From Nocardia yamanashiensis NBRC 100130 (GTDB taxonomy: Bacteria; Actinomycetota; Actinomycetes; Mycobacteriales; Mycobacteriaceae): DNA of 64,000 nucleotides. Shown in pieces: positions 8,237 through 17,551 of this stretch. The stretch's first letter is position 1; each line of letters opens with the position of its first letter. The stretch covers positions 124,001-188,000 of the forward strand of contig NZ_BDCD01000020.1 in the NCBI RefSeq assembly GCF_001613325.1, written 5' to 3'. Below the pieces are notes generated by a model. It did no database searches. It had not been told where the DNA came from and saw nothing but the letters and a program-made list of their open reading frames with translations. Made by a program: the position numbers and the translations under genes.

Positions 8237-9034
8237 TTACTTCTGGTTGTAGAAACCGTTTTCGGCGATGCGGCGGCGCTCCTCGGCGGAGACGTCGACG
8301 TCGGCGGGCGAGAGCAGGAACACCTTGGTGGCGACCTTGTCGAACGAACCACGCAGGGCGAAGGCAAGTCCCGCGGCGAAGTCGACCAGGCGGCGGGCGT
8401 CGGAGTTGCTCATCTCGACCAGATCCATGATCACCGGGGTGCCGTCGCGGAACCGCTCGCCGATGATGGCGGCCTCGGCGTAGGTGCGCGGGCGCAGTGT
8501 CGTGATCTTGGACAAGGGGCCTCCGTCCTCGAAGATCTGCGAACGGCGCGGCGCGGGCTGCTCCAGCCGGCGCTCCTCCATCCGCAGCTCTTCCATGCGC
8601 CGCTCGGCCTCGGTGTCGACGGCCAGGGCGCCGCGGGTCGCGCCGCGCATGCTCGGCGCGCTGCCGCCCATGCTGCGGGTGCGGCTGGAGGGCGCGGTGT
8701 CGATGCGGGTGGGGCGGCGCGGCGGCTCGTAGCGGTCGTCGGCGTCGTAGCCGCGCTCGCGCTCGTCCGCGTAGTCGTCCCGGCGGGACACGCTGTAACC
8801 CGGCTTGTACGGCGCCTTGTAGGACGGCTCGGCGTACGCCGGCTCGTCGTCGTAGCGCTCGTCGGAGTACCGGTCGTACTCGCGATCTGCGTAGGAACGG
8901 GGGGCACGACGCTGGCCACGCTCGTCGGCACTCCGGGCGGGTCCACTCACTCCGCGGTCGTCGACGTAATCGTCTTCGTAATCCTCGAGCGGAACCATCC
9001 CGAAGTACGCCTTGAACTTATGCAGCGTGCTCAT
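8237..9034 (-). CDS. sepF: Cell division protein SepF
   Basis: A 265-residue protein that anchors FtsZ to the membrane. The N-terminus (MSTLHKFKAYFGMVPLED) fits the amphipathic membrane-binding helix. A long charged, disordered linker rich in Asp, Arg and Tyr spans about residues 15-160. The conserved C-terminal SepF domain starts near SKITTLRPRTYAEAA and includes GTPVIMDLVEMSN. SepF is the main positive regulator of the Z ring in actinobacteria, which lack FtsA and ZipA. ATG 9034 overlaps the stop of a 27-codon leader ORF (ATGA), so translation may be coupled to it. Confidence 0.95.
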   Translation of the reverse strand: MSTLHKFKAYFGMVPLEDYEDDYVDDRGVSGPARSADERGQRRAPRSYADREYDRYSDERYDDEPAYAEPSYKAPYKPGYSVSRRDDYADERERGYDADDRYEPPRRPTRIDTAPSSRTRSMGGSAPSMRGATRGALAVDTEAERRMEELRMEERRLEQPAPRRSQIFEDGGPLSKITTLRPRTYAEAAIIGERFRDGTPVIMDLVEMSNSDARRLVDFAAGLAFALRGSFDKVATKVFLLSPADVDVSAEERRRIAENGFYNQK

Positions 9035-9114
9035 GCTTCCACCTCGCTGGCGCTCGTTTCCAGCACGAGCACGCTCGTGGCTGCGTACTTTTCCCGCTCG
9101 CTGCGCTCGCTCAT
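9031..9114 (-). CDS. Putative 27-residue leader peptide coupled to sepF
   Basis: A mini-ORF beginning MSERSEREKYAATS and ending SASEVEA. It has a strong ribosome site (GAAGGAAGG, nine or so bases before ATG 9112-9114), and its TGA overlaps the sepF ATG as ATGA. No longer frame explains it. The first half is built from GAGCG direct repeats, so part of it may come from a short dispersed repeat. It may serve only to load ribosomes onto sepF; translation is not proven. Confidence 0.45.
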   Translation of the reverse strand: MSERSEREKYAATSVLVLETSASEVEA

Positions 9115-9218
9115 CTGGTCGACCTTCCTTCGGCCCCGGTTGGCCTGGGGTGTTGTCCTGCTCAGACCTCGTCTGTCACCAAGCATATGTTTCAAATGTG
9201 ACTGATGAGGTTTCTTTG

Positions 9219-10001
9219 CTACGCCGAGGTTATCGGTCGCGCGCCCATCAACGCGGTTCCGACACGCACGCACGTCGATCCGTGGCGGATCGCGGCCTCC
9301 AAATCGTTCGACATACCCGCCGACAGCTCCGTGGCCTGGGGATGTTCCGCCAAAAGAGAGGTATGGAGCCGGGCGAGTTGCGCGAACGCCGCGTCCGGCT
9401 CGGCATCCAGCGGCGGGATCGCCATCAAGCCTCCGAGCTGCAACGATGCGGCGGTCTCCACCTGATCGGCGAGGGCCAGCAACTCCGCTTCGTAGGCGCC
9501 GCCGCGGGCCGGGTCGGCATCGAGGCTGACTTGCAGCAGCACCCGCAGCGGGGTATCGCGCTCCCCCGCGTCCAGGGCCGCCCGGGCGCCGGCGTCCAGG
9601 GCACTTGCCAACCGGTCGGAATCGACCGAATAGACCGTATTTGCCCAGCGTGCAACGGATTTCGCCTTGTTACGCTGCAAGCGCCCGATAAATTCCCAGC
9701 GCACTCGAGACAGATGGCGCAACTGCGCCACCTTGCCCGATGCCTCCTGCTCACGGGACTCCCCGAACTCACGCAGCCCCAGGCCATAGAGGATCTCGAT
9801 ATCCGAAGCGGGGTGGAACTTGGTGACCGGCAGCAGCCGGACCTCGCCGGGTGCACGCCCGGCGGCCCGGCACGCAGCGTCGATGCGAGCGGTGAGGGCG
9901 CGCAGCGAACCGGCCAGTTGCTCGGCCCTTTCCCCTTCGAAAGTGACCTGCGCCTCGTTCGCCATTTCGGAACCCCTTGCGGTGACTCCGTTTTCGGTCA
10001 T
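9219..10001 (-). CDS. YggS family pyridoxal phosphate homeostasis protein
   Basis: A 260-residue PLP-binding protein of the alanine racemase-like barrel fold. The PLP lysine is in LLPVTKFHPASD, and later conserved segments are WEFIGRLQRNK, GLMAIPP and LSAGMSNDLEAAIRHGST. It carries and buffers PLP in the cytosol and is not a racemase. Start ATG at 10001 overlaps the pgeF stop (ATGA) and has an AAGGAA ribosome site; a second Met at 9965 is possible. A yggS between ftsZ and sepF is the common Gram-positive arrangement. Confidence 0.93.
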   Translation of the reverse strand: MTENGVTARGSEMANEAQVTFEGERAEQLAGSLRALTARIDAACRAAGRAPGEVRLLPVTKFHPASDIEILYGLGLREFGESREQEASGKVAQLRHLSRVRWEFIGRLQRNKAKSVARWANTVYSVDSDRLASALDAGARAALDAGERDTPLRVLLQVSLDADPARGGAYEAELLALADQVETAASLQLGGLMAIPPLDAEPDAAFAQLARLHTSLLAEHPQATELSAGMSNDLEAAIRHGSTCVRVGTALMGARPITSA

Positions 10002-10738
10002 TCTGCGGTTCCTTCCGATGCCATCCAAATCACACCGGCGAGTCTTCCAGTCGGCGCGCCGCGCCGATGGCTGAACAGCGTCTTGTCCTCGATGGTGCAC
10101 CGCGGATCCATGGCCACCGCCGCCACGCCCGCCGCCTCCAGCTGCCGCCGGATCCCGGCCCGCAGATCCAGTCCCGGCGTCCCCTTCGCCGTGGTGGTCG
10201 CGCTCCCCGGCAGATGCGCCTCCACGTCCGCGCGCATGGCGGCGGGCACCTCGTACTGGCGACCGCTGGCCGCCGGTCCCAGGAACGCGCCGATCCGCTC
10301 GGGCTTCGCCCCCACCGAAACCATCGCCTCCAGCACTCGCGGCACGATCCCGATCCGCGCCCCGATCCGCCCCGCGTGCACCGCCGCGATCACCCCCGCC
10401 TCGTCGTCCGACAAAAGAATCGGCACGCAATCCGCGGTGAGCACCACCAACGCCAGATCCCGCTGCGTGGTCACCAGCGCATCCGTGGCAGGAACCGGCT
10501 CCGCCCGCGGCCCGTCCACGATCTCCACATTCCGCCCGTGGATCTGCTCCATCCACACCAGCCGCTCGAACGGCAGCCCGATACTCTCGGCCAGCCGAAC
10601 CCTATTGCGCCGCACCGCCTCCGGATCGTCCCCCACGTGATCACCGAGATTGAACGAGTCGTAGGGAGCCTGCGAGAACCCGCCCGTCCGGGACGTCACC
10701 ACTCGTCTGGTCCGGAAAACCGGTGCCGCTGAAGTCAT
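9998..10738 (-). CDS. pgeF: PgeF/YfiH family peptidoglycan editing factor (laccase-domain protein)
   Basis: A 246-residue multi-copper oxidoreductase-like protein (older name polyphenol oxidase). The conserved metal ligands are visible: His in WMEQIHGRNVEI, Cys in VLTADCVPILLSD and His in AAVHAGRIG. E. coli YfiH corrects misincorporated serine in UDP-MurNAc-peptides, which suits a place among mur genes. Start MTSAAPVF (ATG 10738) was chosen because the upstream extension is rich in Pro and Gly and unlike the family. The gene lies past the ftsZ terminator and is coupled to yggS. Confidence 0.9.
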   Translation of the reverse strand: MTSAAPVFRTRRVVTSRTGGFSQAPYDSFNLGDHVGDDPEAVRRNRVRLAESIGLPFERLVWMEQIHGRNVEIVDGPRAEPVPATDALVTTQRDLALVVLTADCVPILLSDDEAGVIAAVHAGRIGARIGIVPRVLEAMVSVGAKPERIGAFLGPAASGRQYEVPAAMRADVEAHLPGSATTTAKGTPGLDLRAGIRRQLEAAGVAAVAMDPRCTIEDKTLFSHRRGAPTGRLAGVIWMASEGTAE

Positions 10739-10824
10739 ACCTACGAGGGTAGTGGTGAACTCCGGGCAACTCCCACCTGGCGGGCGTGGCACATGTCATG
10801 CGCGGGGCGTGCTCACCGGTGAAA

Positions 10825-10864
10825 CGACCGTGCCCGCCCCGGGGTGACGGGGCGGGCACGGTCG
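10825..10864 (-). terminator. Strong hairpin terminator after ftsZ
   Basis: A perfect 16-base stem, CGACCGTGCCCGCCCC with its complement, around an 8-base loop, 28 bases past the ftsZ stop. It is probably the main boundary between the dcw core and the pgeF-yggS-sepF tail. Confidence 0.85.
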
Positions 10865-10891
10865 ATGTGAAATCCCTATGGGCGCTGGAAC

Positions 10892-12133
10892 TTACCGGCG
10901 CATGAAGGGCGGGACGTCCACCTCGTCGTCATCGTCGGAGGGCTGGATGTGCTCGCGGGAGTTGTGCTGGACCGTCGGCTCGACCGGGCGGGCCGGTTCG
11001 TAGGACGGGGCCGGGATGCGGGAGACCGGGGCCGGGGCGGGCTCCGGGGCGCGGACGGGGGCCGGTTCCGGGGTGCGCGAGGTGAATTCGGTGCGCGCGG
11101 AGCCGACCTCGCCGGCGACGGCGCGGGCGGTGCTCGTCGAGGAGGAGGGCAGGCGGCCGACGGCGGGTTCGATGCGGCGGGCGGGGCCGCTGCCGTCGAA
11201 ACCGGCGGCGATGACGGTTACCCGCACCTCGTCGCCGAGGGAGTCGTCGATGACGGTACCGAAGATGATGTTGGCTTCGATGTGCGCGGCTTCCTGCACC
11301 AGGGAGGCCGCCTCGTTGATTTCGAAGAGGCCGAGGTCGGAGCCGCCGGCGATGGAGAGCAGCACGCCGTGGGCGCCGTCCATGGAGGCCTCGAGGAGGG
11401 GCGAATTGATCGCGGCCTCGGCGGCTTTCACCGAGCGGCCCTCGCCGCGGGCGGAGCCGATGCCCATCAGGGCCGAACCCGCGCCGGACATGACGGACTT
11501 GACGTCCGCGAAGTCGACGTTGATCAGGCCGGGGGTGGTGATCAGGTCGGTGATGCCCTGCACACCGTTGAGCAGCACCTCGTCCGCCGAGCGGAAGGCG
11601 TCCATCAGCGAGACGGCCGCATCGCCCAGCTGCAGCAGGCGGTCGTTGGGGATGACGATGAGGGTGTCGCAGGATTCGCGCAGCGCCTGGATACCGGCCT
11701 CGGCCTGATTGCTGCGGCGCTTGCCTTCGAAGGAGAACGGGCGGGTGACCACACCGATGGTGAGCGCGCCGAGCTTGCGGGCGATGCTGGCCACCACCGG
11801 CGCGCCGCCGGTGCCCGTGCCGCCGCCTTCACCGGCGGTCACGAAGACCATGTCGGCGCCCTTGAGCACCTCTTCGATCTCGTCCTTGTGGTCCTCGGCG
11901 GCCTTGCGGCCCACCTCCGGATCGGCGCCGGCGCCGAGACCACGGGTGAGTTCCCGGCCGACGTCGAGCTTGACGTCGGCATCGGACATCAGCAGAGCCT
12001 GCGCGTCGGTATTGACCGCGATGAACTCGACTCCCTTGAGTCCCTGTTCGATCATTCGGTTGACGGCGTTCACGCCGCCGCCGCCGATACCGACGACCTT
12101 GATCACAGCAAGGTAGTTGTGCGGGGGCGTCAT
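10892..12133 (-). CDS. ftsZ: Cell division GTPase FtsZ
   Basis: A tubulin-like GTPase of 413 residues that forms the Z ring. Visible features are the N-terminal KVVGIGGGGVNAVNRMI, the GTP signature GGGTGTGGAPVVA (near residue 105), the T7 loop NVDFADVKSVMSG, a Pro/Ala-rich linker (about residues 320-400) and the acidic C-terminal peptide DEVDVPPFMRR that binds SepF/FtsW-type partners. Start MTPPHNYLAVIK (ATG 12131-12133) has GAAGGAAGG upstream; earlier in-frame codons are not FtsZ-like. It is followed by a strong terminator and preceded by a 321-base gap that probably holds its own promoter. Confidence 0.98.
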   Translation of the reverse strand: MTPPHNYLAVIKVVGIGGGGVNAVNRMIEQGLKGVEFIAVNTDAQALLMSDADVKLDVGRELTRGLGAGADPEVGRKAAEDHKDEIEEVLKGADMVFVTAGEGGGTGTGGAPVVASIARKLGALTIGVVTRPFSFEGKRRSNQAEAGIQALRESCDTLIVIPNDRLLQLGDAAVSLMDAFRSADEVLLNGVQGITDLITTPGLINVDFADVKSVMSGAGSALMGIGSARGEGRSVKAAEAAINSPLLEASMDGAHGVLLSIAGGSDLGLFEINEAASLVQEAAHIEANIIFGTVIDDSLGDEVRVTVIAAGFDGSGPARRIEPAVGRLPSSSTSTARAVAGEVGSARTEFTSRTPEPAPVRAPEPAPAPVSRIPAPSYEPARPVEPTVQHNSREHIQPSDDDDEVDVPPFMRR

Positions 12134-12454
12134 TCGCGTTCGCCTTCCTTCGATCCAAAAAGCTTGTCGTCTTCGGATACTCGCCGTTACGCGACCCGTT
12201 TGGTCTCGGTCCGGTAAACCCTCAACCATAGGTTCAGCGTTATGTCAAGTATCCGACTGGTGCCGAACGGTATTCGCAGCCACCGCGTTACGGGCGCAGG
12301 CGCGCCGAACGCAGTACCAGAATCTTGTGTGATTCGGCTCGTCCGGCCCACTTGCGCATCGTATCGTGGACGGTTGCCCTCCGGTGCCGGGATCGGAACC
12401 AGCGGTGACATTCCGGCAAGCCGCCGAAATTTCCGGCGGCCCAATGGGTATCGC
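12134..12454 (-). promoter_or_regulatory. ftsQ-ftsZ intergenic region with probable ftsZ promoter
   Basis: 321 bases with no gene. A perfect -35-like TTGACA (minus strand, 12243-12248) is followed by TATGGT at 12225-12230, but with a spacer of only 12, so the match is poor. Near the ftsQ end, a palindromic patch with arms CCGCC/GGCGG around GAAATTTC (12421-12439) could be a weak terminator or a regulator site. Separate ftsZ promoters upstream of the gene are known in relatives; here it is inferred. Confidence 0.4.
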
Positions 12455-13297
12455 TCACTTTACCGTGACCAGATTCGGACTCGAAATGTCGAACACCTTG
12501 CCGTCCTGGGTCAGCACCGGCATTACGACCGCCGCCTTGCGCGCCGAGTCCGCCACCCCACCCCACAGCACGGTACGCCCGTCGCGCAACTCGAGAGCAA
12601 TATCGGAGGCCGAGCGCGCGATGATCCGTTCCACCAGGACGCGCAGATCCGGTGGGGCGGCGGCGATCACGGCCACGGCCGCCTCGGTCACCGGGTCGGT
12701 GCCGCCGGGATGCTCGGTGACCAGTTTGGGCAGGCTCGGCGAGGGCGGTTCGATGGCGAATTCCACGCTGTCACGATCGAGCAGATGGGTGCCGTCGGGG
12801 CTGTCGAAATAGGCTACCGCGACTCGTTCGTCCACCGTCACTTCGACACTGGACGGAAAGACCCGCTGCACGCGGGCGGACCGGACCTTGGGCAGGGCGG
12901 CGACGCGTTCGGCCATGGCATTGGTGTCCAGGCGCAGCATGGACAGGCCCTCCGGAACCTGAAGCGCGGTCAGCACTTCCTGTTCCGGAACCGTGGACAG
13001 GCCGGTGACGCGGACCGTGCTGACCGAGATCACCGGCGTGAACCAGGCGACCAGTCCGAGCGCGATGACCGCCACGACACCCGCGGCGATGCCCAGGCGC
13101 ACCCGCCCGGACCGTAAGGCATTGCCGAGCCGCGATTCTCGGGGCGCGCGGCCCCGGCGCAAGCGGGCGCGCCGGGCCGCCGCGGATTCGGCCGCGGCGG
13201 CGTCAGCGGAGTCCGCGACCCCCGCGCGCCCGGAATCCGTTTCGTCCCAATCGTCCTCGTGACCGGATTTGCCGTCCGCTCCCCCACCCGGGCTCAT
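12455..13297 (-). CDS. ftsQ: Cell division protein FtsQ
   Basis: A 280-residue bitopic divisome protein. A charged cytoplasmic tail (residues 1-70, acidic then Arg-rich) is followed by one transmembrane helix (GIAAGVVAVIALGLVAWF, about 72-90). A POTRA domain starts at VSTVRVTGLSTVPEQEVLTA, followed by the beta domain with RVQRVFPSSVEVTVDERVAV. It bridges early and late divisome proteins outside the membrane. It lies three bases from murC and was probably transcribed together with it. Confidence 0.94.
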   Translation of the reverse strand: MSPGGGADGKSGHEDDWDETDSGRAGVADSADAAAAESAAARRARLRRGRAPRESRLGNALRSGRVRLGIAAGVVAVIALGLVAWFTPVISVSTVRVTGLSTVPEQEVLTALQVPEGLSMLRLDTNAMAERVAALPKVRSARVQRVFPSSVEVTVDERVAVAYFDSPDGTHLLDRDSVEFAIEPPSPSLPKLVTEHPGGTDPVTEAAVAVIAAAPPDLRVLVERIIARSASDIALELRDGRTVLWGGVADSARKAAVVMPVLTQDGKVFDISSPNLVTVK

Positions 13298-13300
13298 CGG

Positions 13301-14824
13301 TCACCGCCCGTGTGAGGTTCGCGCCCGCAGCCCGTCCAGAATCTGGCTGCCCAGCATGGTCACATCGCCCGCGCCCATGGTGATCACCACATCGCCGGGC
13401 CGGGCCAGCGAACCGACCTGTTTGCCGACGCGCGACATATCCGGCTGATAGTGCACGGGTTTGGTGACCGCATTGGCCACCAGCGCGCCGTTCACGCCCG
13501 GCAGCGGTTCCTCGCGCGCGCCGTACACGTCGAGCACCACGACCTCGTCGGCGAGCGAGAGGGCCGCGCCGAACTCGGTCGCGAAAGTGGCGGTGCGGCT
13601 GTACAAGTGCGGCTGGAAGACCACGATCACCCGGCCCGGCCGCGACCGCGCACCGTCCCGGGCTTCCTGCGCGACCAGTTCGGCGGCGGCGGACAGCACC
13701 GCGCGCACCTCGGTCGGATGGTGCGCGTAATCGTCGAACACGCGCACGCCGTTCTCGCGCCCGGTGAGCTGGAAGCGCCGGTGCACGCCGCCGAAACCCT
13801 CCAGGCCCTGGATGATTTCGTCGATATCGGCTCCGGTGGCGCGGGCGGCCAGCAGTGCCGCGAGCGCGTTGAGCGCCATGTGCCGCCCCGGCACCGACAG
13901 CCGCAGCCCGCGCGGCGCGGCCTCGTCCGAGAGCTGGAACACCGCATTGCCGCCCACATCGCGCGGCTCCCAGGACAGCAGCCGCGCACCGACGGTGATG
14001 CCGGCTTCGGCGAAATCGCCCGAGCCGTAACCGATCACCTCGATGCCGCGCGGATCGCCGGCCAACCGCGCCGCCGAGCGCCGCGCCAGCCCCAGCGAAC
14101 CCGGATCGTCCAGGCACACCACCAGTTTGCCGCCCGGTTCGAGCCGGTCCACGAAATCGTCGAAGACCTGCACGTACGCCTCGTCGGTCCCGAAGAAGTC
14201 CAGGTGATCGGATTCGATATTGGTCACCACCGCGACGTCCGGCGCGTACTGCAGCAGCGAGCCGTCGCTCTCGTCGGCCTCGGCCACGAAGATCCCGCCG
14301 GTTCCGTGATGGGCATTGGTGCCCGCCTCGTTCAGCTCGCCGCCCACCGCGAACGACGGATCCAGCCCGCAGTGCTGCAGCGCCACGACCAGCATGGAGG
14401 TCGTCGACGTCTTACCGTGCGTGCCCGACACCAGCAACGTCTTGTGCCCCTGCATGAGTTCGGCCAGCACGGCCGGGCGCAGGAGCACCGGCAGCCCGCG
14501 CTTGTGCGCTTCCACCAGTTCGGGATTCGTCTTCGGGATGGCGGCGTAGGTGGTCACCACCGCGGTCGGCCCGCCCGGCAGCAGATCCAGCGCACTCCCG
14601 TCGTGCCCGATCCGCACCTGCGCCCCGCGCGCCCGCAGCGCCAGCACGCCCCGGCTCTCCTTGGCGTCCGATCCGGACACCAGCCCGCCGCGCGACAACA
14701 GGATCCGCGCGATACCGGACATGCCGGCCCCGCCGATCCCGATCATGTGCACGCGCTGCAACAACTCCGGCAGATCGGTCTGCTGATCGACCGCCGTCCG
14801 CTCGATATCGGCCGCGTCGGTCAT
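13301..14824 (-). CDS. murC: UDP-N-acetylmuramate--L-alanine ligase MurC
   Basis: A 507-residue ATP-dependent ligase that adds L-Ala to UDP-MurNAc, the first step of stem peptide synthesis. The Rossmann start is VHMIGIGGAGMSGIA, the Mur ligase P-loop is VSGTHGKTSTTSM (near residue 125), and EADESDGSLL and ATNIESDHLD-like segments follow. Start MTDAADIERT (ATG 14824) was preferred to the upstream frame, which is unlike MurC. It is followed closely by ftsQ and preceded by murG across 37 bases. Confidence 0.97.
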   Translation of the reverse strand: MTDAADIERTAVDQQTDLPELLQRVHMIGIGGAGMSGIARILLSRGGLVSGSDAKESRGVLALRARGAQVRIGHDGSALDLLPGGPTAVVTTYAAIPKTNPELVEAHKRGLPVLLRPAVLAELMQGHKTLLVSGTHGKTSTTSMLVVALQHCGLDPSFAVGGELNEAGTNAHHGTGGIFVAEADESDGSLLQYAPDVAVVTNIESDHLDFFGTDEAYVQVFDDFVDRLEPGGKLVVCLDDPGSLGLARRSAARLAGDPRGIEVIGYGSGDFAEAGITVGARLLSWEPRDVGGNAVFQLSDEAAPRGLRLSVPGRHMALNALAALLAARATGADIDEIIQGLEGFGGVHRRFQLTGRENGVRVFDDYAHHPTEVRAVLSAAAELVAQEARDGARSRPGRVIVVFQPHLYSRTATFATEFGAALSLADEVVVLDVYGAREEPLPGVNGALVANAVTKPVHYQPDMSRVGKQVGSLARPGDVVITMGAGDVTMLGSQILDGLRARTSHGR

Positions 14825-14861
14825 CGACCCTCCACCTCCATTACTCGCAGGGTTCCCGTGG

Positions 14862-16025
14862 TCATAGGCCCGCCACCTCCATCGCGATGCGCGCGACCGC
14901 GTCGGCGGCGTCGCGGTGGCCCGCGTCGGCGGCGGCACGGCCCATCGTGGTCAGCCGGTCAGGATCCATGAGCAGCGGTATCACCTCGTCGATCACGTAT
15001 TTCGGAGTCAGCTCCGCGTCCGCGACGATTCTGCCACCGCCGGCGGCGACCACCGGACGGGCGTTGAACTCCTGTTCGCCGTTGCCGTGCGGGAGCGGGA
15101 CATACCACGCGGGCAGGCCGACCGCGGACACCTCGGCCACGGTCATCGCGCCGGAGCGGCAGATCACCGCGTCGGCGGCGGCATAGGCCAGGTCCATACG
15201 GGAAAGGTAGGGCACGGCAAGGTATTTGGCGGCACCGGCTCCGGGTGTCGCGCGCGGGTCGGCCGTGCGGGTGTGCTTGGGGCCGTGCGCGTGCAGCACC
15301 GAGATCCCGGCGGCGGCCAGCTGCGGGGCCGCGCCGGAGACGGCTTCGTTGATGGAGCGGGCGCCCTGGGAGCCGCCGAAGGCGAGCAGTACCGGGCCGT
15401 CGGCGGGCAGGCCGAAGTGGGCGCGGGCTTCGGCGCGCAGGGCGGCGCGGTCGAGGGTGGTGATGGTGGAACGCACCGGGATGCCGATGATTTCGGCGTC
15501 GGCGCGGCCCGCGGCGCGGACACCGGAATCGGGTGCGGCGGCCAGTACCCGGGTGGCCAGGCGCGCGCCGACCCGGTTGGCGATGCCCGCCATGGCATTG
15601 GCCTCGTGCAGCACCACGGGAACCCGCTTACGAGTACCGCGCAGACCGCGTCCGGCGGCCAGGTAGACCGGGAGCGAGACGTAGCCGCCGAAGCCGATCA
15701 CCACGTCGGCGTCCACCGCGTCGATCACCTCGCGGGTGCGGCGGACCGCGGCGCGGATGCGGCCCGGCAGCCGCAGCAGGTCGGCGGTGAGTGTGCGGGG
15801 CAAGGGAATCGGCGGAATGAGTTCGAGGGGGTAGCCGCGGGCGGGGACAAGGGTGGTCTCGAGGCCGCGGTGGGTGCCGAGTGCGGTGACCCGGATGGCG
15901 GGGTCGCGGCGGCGCAGCGCGTCGGCCACGGCGAGGGCGGGTTCGATGTGGCCCGCGGTGCCCCCGCCGGCCACGATCACAGACAGTGGCCGGGTCGTGT
16001 GCATCGGGAGGCCGGCCGCCGTCAC
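14862..16025 (-). CDS. murG: Lipid II synthase MurG (UDP-GlcNAc transferase)
   Basis: A 387-residue GT28 glycosyltransferase at the inner face of the membrane that adds GlcNAc to lipid I. Visible are the G-loop 1 (VIVAGGGTAGHIEPALAVA), the HEANAMAGIANR segment, the G-loop GGSQGARSINEAV and the nucleotide-binding region with CRSGAMTVAEVSAVGLP. The GTG start at 16025 overlaps the ftsW stop (GTGA); ATG 16004 is an alternative. In the same coupled string as ftsW and murD. Confidence 0.97.
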   Translation of the reverse strand: MTAAGLPMHTTRPLSVIVAGGGTAGHIEPALAVADALRRRDPAIRVTALGTHRGLETTLVPARGYPLELIPPIPLPRTLTADLLRLPGRIRAAVRRTREVIDAVDADVVIGFGGYVSLPVYLAAGRGLRGTRKRVPVVLHEANAMAGIANRVGARLATRVLAAAPDSGVRAAGRADAEIIGIPVRSTITTLDRAALRAEARAHFGLPADGPVLLAFGGSQGARSINEAVSGAAPQLAAAGISVLHAHGPKHTRTADPRATPGAGAAKYLAVPYLSRMDLAYAAADAVICRSGAMTVAEVSAVGLPAWYVPLPHGNGEQEFNARPVVAAGGGRIVADAELTPKYVIDEVIPLLMDPDRLTTMGRAAADAGHRDAADAVARIAMEVAGL

Positions 16026-17551
16026 CTCGAATTACCTCGTTCTCTCGCGTGATTGACCGGATAGCTGGGTTCCCAGGCCCGGGTGCTGCGCCAGGATTCG
16101 GTGGAGCGGCTGGAACGGCGGGCCGAATCCGAATCTATCGAGCGGCGGCCGCCGTTGTCCGATCCGCCCCGGCCGCGTCCGGTGGGCGGCAGCGCGCGGC
16201 GTTGCGGAGCCGCTTTGACCTTGGGCTTGGCTTTGGCCTTGGCGCGGGCGCGGGAGGCCTGGGCCCGTGCGGGGGAATACATTTCGGGCTTGGGCAGCCG
16301 GAGCATGCGGCTGACCCGGCCGTCCTGCCCGGCGTGCAACGCCGCCACCGCCTCGGGTTCGTGGCGGGCGGCATTGGCGATGATGCCGAACATGAACAGG
16401 GTGATGGCCAGCGAGGAACCGCCGGCCGAGACCAGCGGCAGCTGCAGGCCGGTGACGGGCAGCAGGCCGACCACGTAGCCGACGTTGATCAGCGCCTGGC
16501 CGGTGATCCAGGTGGTGGCCGAGGCGGTCAGCAGCCGCAGGAACGGGTCCACCGAGCGGGTGGAGATGCGCAGGCCGGTGTAGACGAACAGCGCGAAAAG
16601 GCCGAGCACCAGCGCACATCCGAGGAAGCCGAGTTCCTCGCCGATGATCGCGAAGATGAAATCGTTGTGCGCATTGGGCAGATAGCTCCACTTGGCCCGG
16701 GACTGCCCGAGCCCGCGGCCCCAGATCCCGCCGTCGGCAAGCGAATACAGCGCCTGCCGCGACTGATACCCGATGCCCTGCGGATCCTCACCCGGATTGA
16801 AGAAGGCGCGCATGCGATCGGACCGGTACCCGGCCGACAAGGCCAGGATGGCCGCCGCCACCGCGCCCGAGGCCGCGATGGTCACGAACATGCGCAGCGG
16901 CAGCCCGCCGAACCACAGCAGCGAGGACAGCACGATGCCGAGCGCGATGGTGGTGGACAGGTTGGGCTCGAGCACGACCAGGAAACACACCAGCAGGCCC
17001 GCGGGCACCAATGGCATGAGAATTTCCTTGTACCCGGCCTTTTCGCTCTGCCGCGAGGCCAGCAGATGCGACCCCCACACCACGAGCGTGATCTTCACCA
17101 GCTCCGACGGCTGCACCGACACCAGCCCGAAGTCGAACCAGCGCCGCGAACCCTGCACCTCCGAGCCGATGCCGGGGATGAGCACCAGCACCAGCGCCAC
17201 CACCGACAGCGCGAACACCGGGAACGACAGCCGCCGCATCACCCGCAACGGAATCCGCAGCGCGATGTAGAACAGCACCGCGCCGAACACCGCGAACATG
17301 GCCTGCTGGATGAACAGCGAATACGCCGATCCGCCACCGGCATACGATTCGACGCTGGACGCCGAGAGCACCATGACCAGCCCGAGCACGGTGAGCAGCA
17401 CCGCGATCGCCACCACCAGGTGGAAGGAGGCGAGGGGGCGGGCCAGCCAGGCCCCGAACCAGCTCATGCCGGTGCGGCGCGCGGCCGGACCCGAGGCCGT
17501 TTTCACGGCACGCCGCGGCGTGGAACTCCCGGCGTGCCGTGATGCGGTCAT
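16022..17551 (-). CDS. ftsW: SEDS peptidoglycan polymerase FtsW
   Basis: A 509-residue polytopic protein that polymerises lipid II with FtsI at the septum. About ten transmembrane helices begin at FHLVVAIAVLLTVLGLVMVL. Conserved SEDS segments include GSRRWFDFGLVSVQPSELVK, FLVVLEPNLSTT and NAHNDFIFAIIGEELGFLG. The C-terminal cytoplasmic tail is long and rich in Arg, Lys and Pro, as in mycobacteria where it contacts FtsZ and FtsI. It overlaps both murD (ATGA) and murG (GTGA). Confidence 0.97.
   Translation of the reverse strand: MTASRHAGSSTPRRAVKTASGPAARRTGMSWFGAWLARPLASFHLVVAIAVLLTVLGLVMVLSASSVESYAGGGSAYSLFIQQAMFAVFGAVLFYIALRIPLRVMRRLSFPVFALSVVALVLVLIPGIGSEVQGSRRWFDFGLVSVQPSELVKITLVVWGSHLLASRQSEKAGYKEILMPLVPAGLLVCFLVVLEPNLSTTIALGIVLSSLLWFGGLPLRMFVTIAASGAVAAAILALSAGYRSDRMRAFFNPGEDPQGIGYQSRQALYSLADGGIWGRGLGQSRAKWSYLPNAHNDFIFAIIGEELGFLGCALVLGLFALFVYTGLRISTRSVDPFLRLLTASATTWITGQALINVGYVVGLLPVTGLQLPLVSAGGSSLAITLFMFGIIANAARHEPEAVAALHAGQDGRVSRMLRLPKPEMYSPARAQASRARAKAKAKPKVKAAPQRRALPPTGRGRGGSDNGGRRSIDSDSARRSSRSTESWRSTRAWEPSYPVNHARERGNSR

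Noticed and set aside
9115..9273. Upstream extension of the sepF leader frame to an 80-residue ORF
   Set aside because: The extension overlaps the yggS end and lacks a ribosome site; only the 27-codon part has initiation signals.
10949..12217. 422-residue plus-strand frame opposite ftsZ
   Set aside because: Antisense shadow of ftsZ, with Gly/Asp/His-rich random composition.
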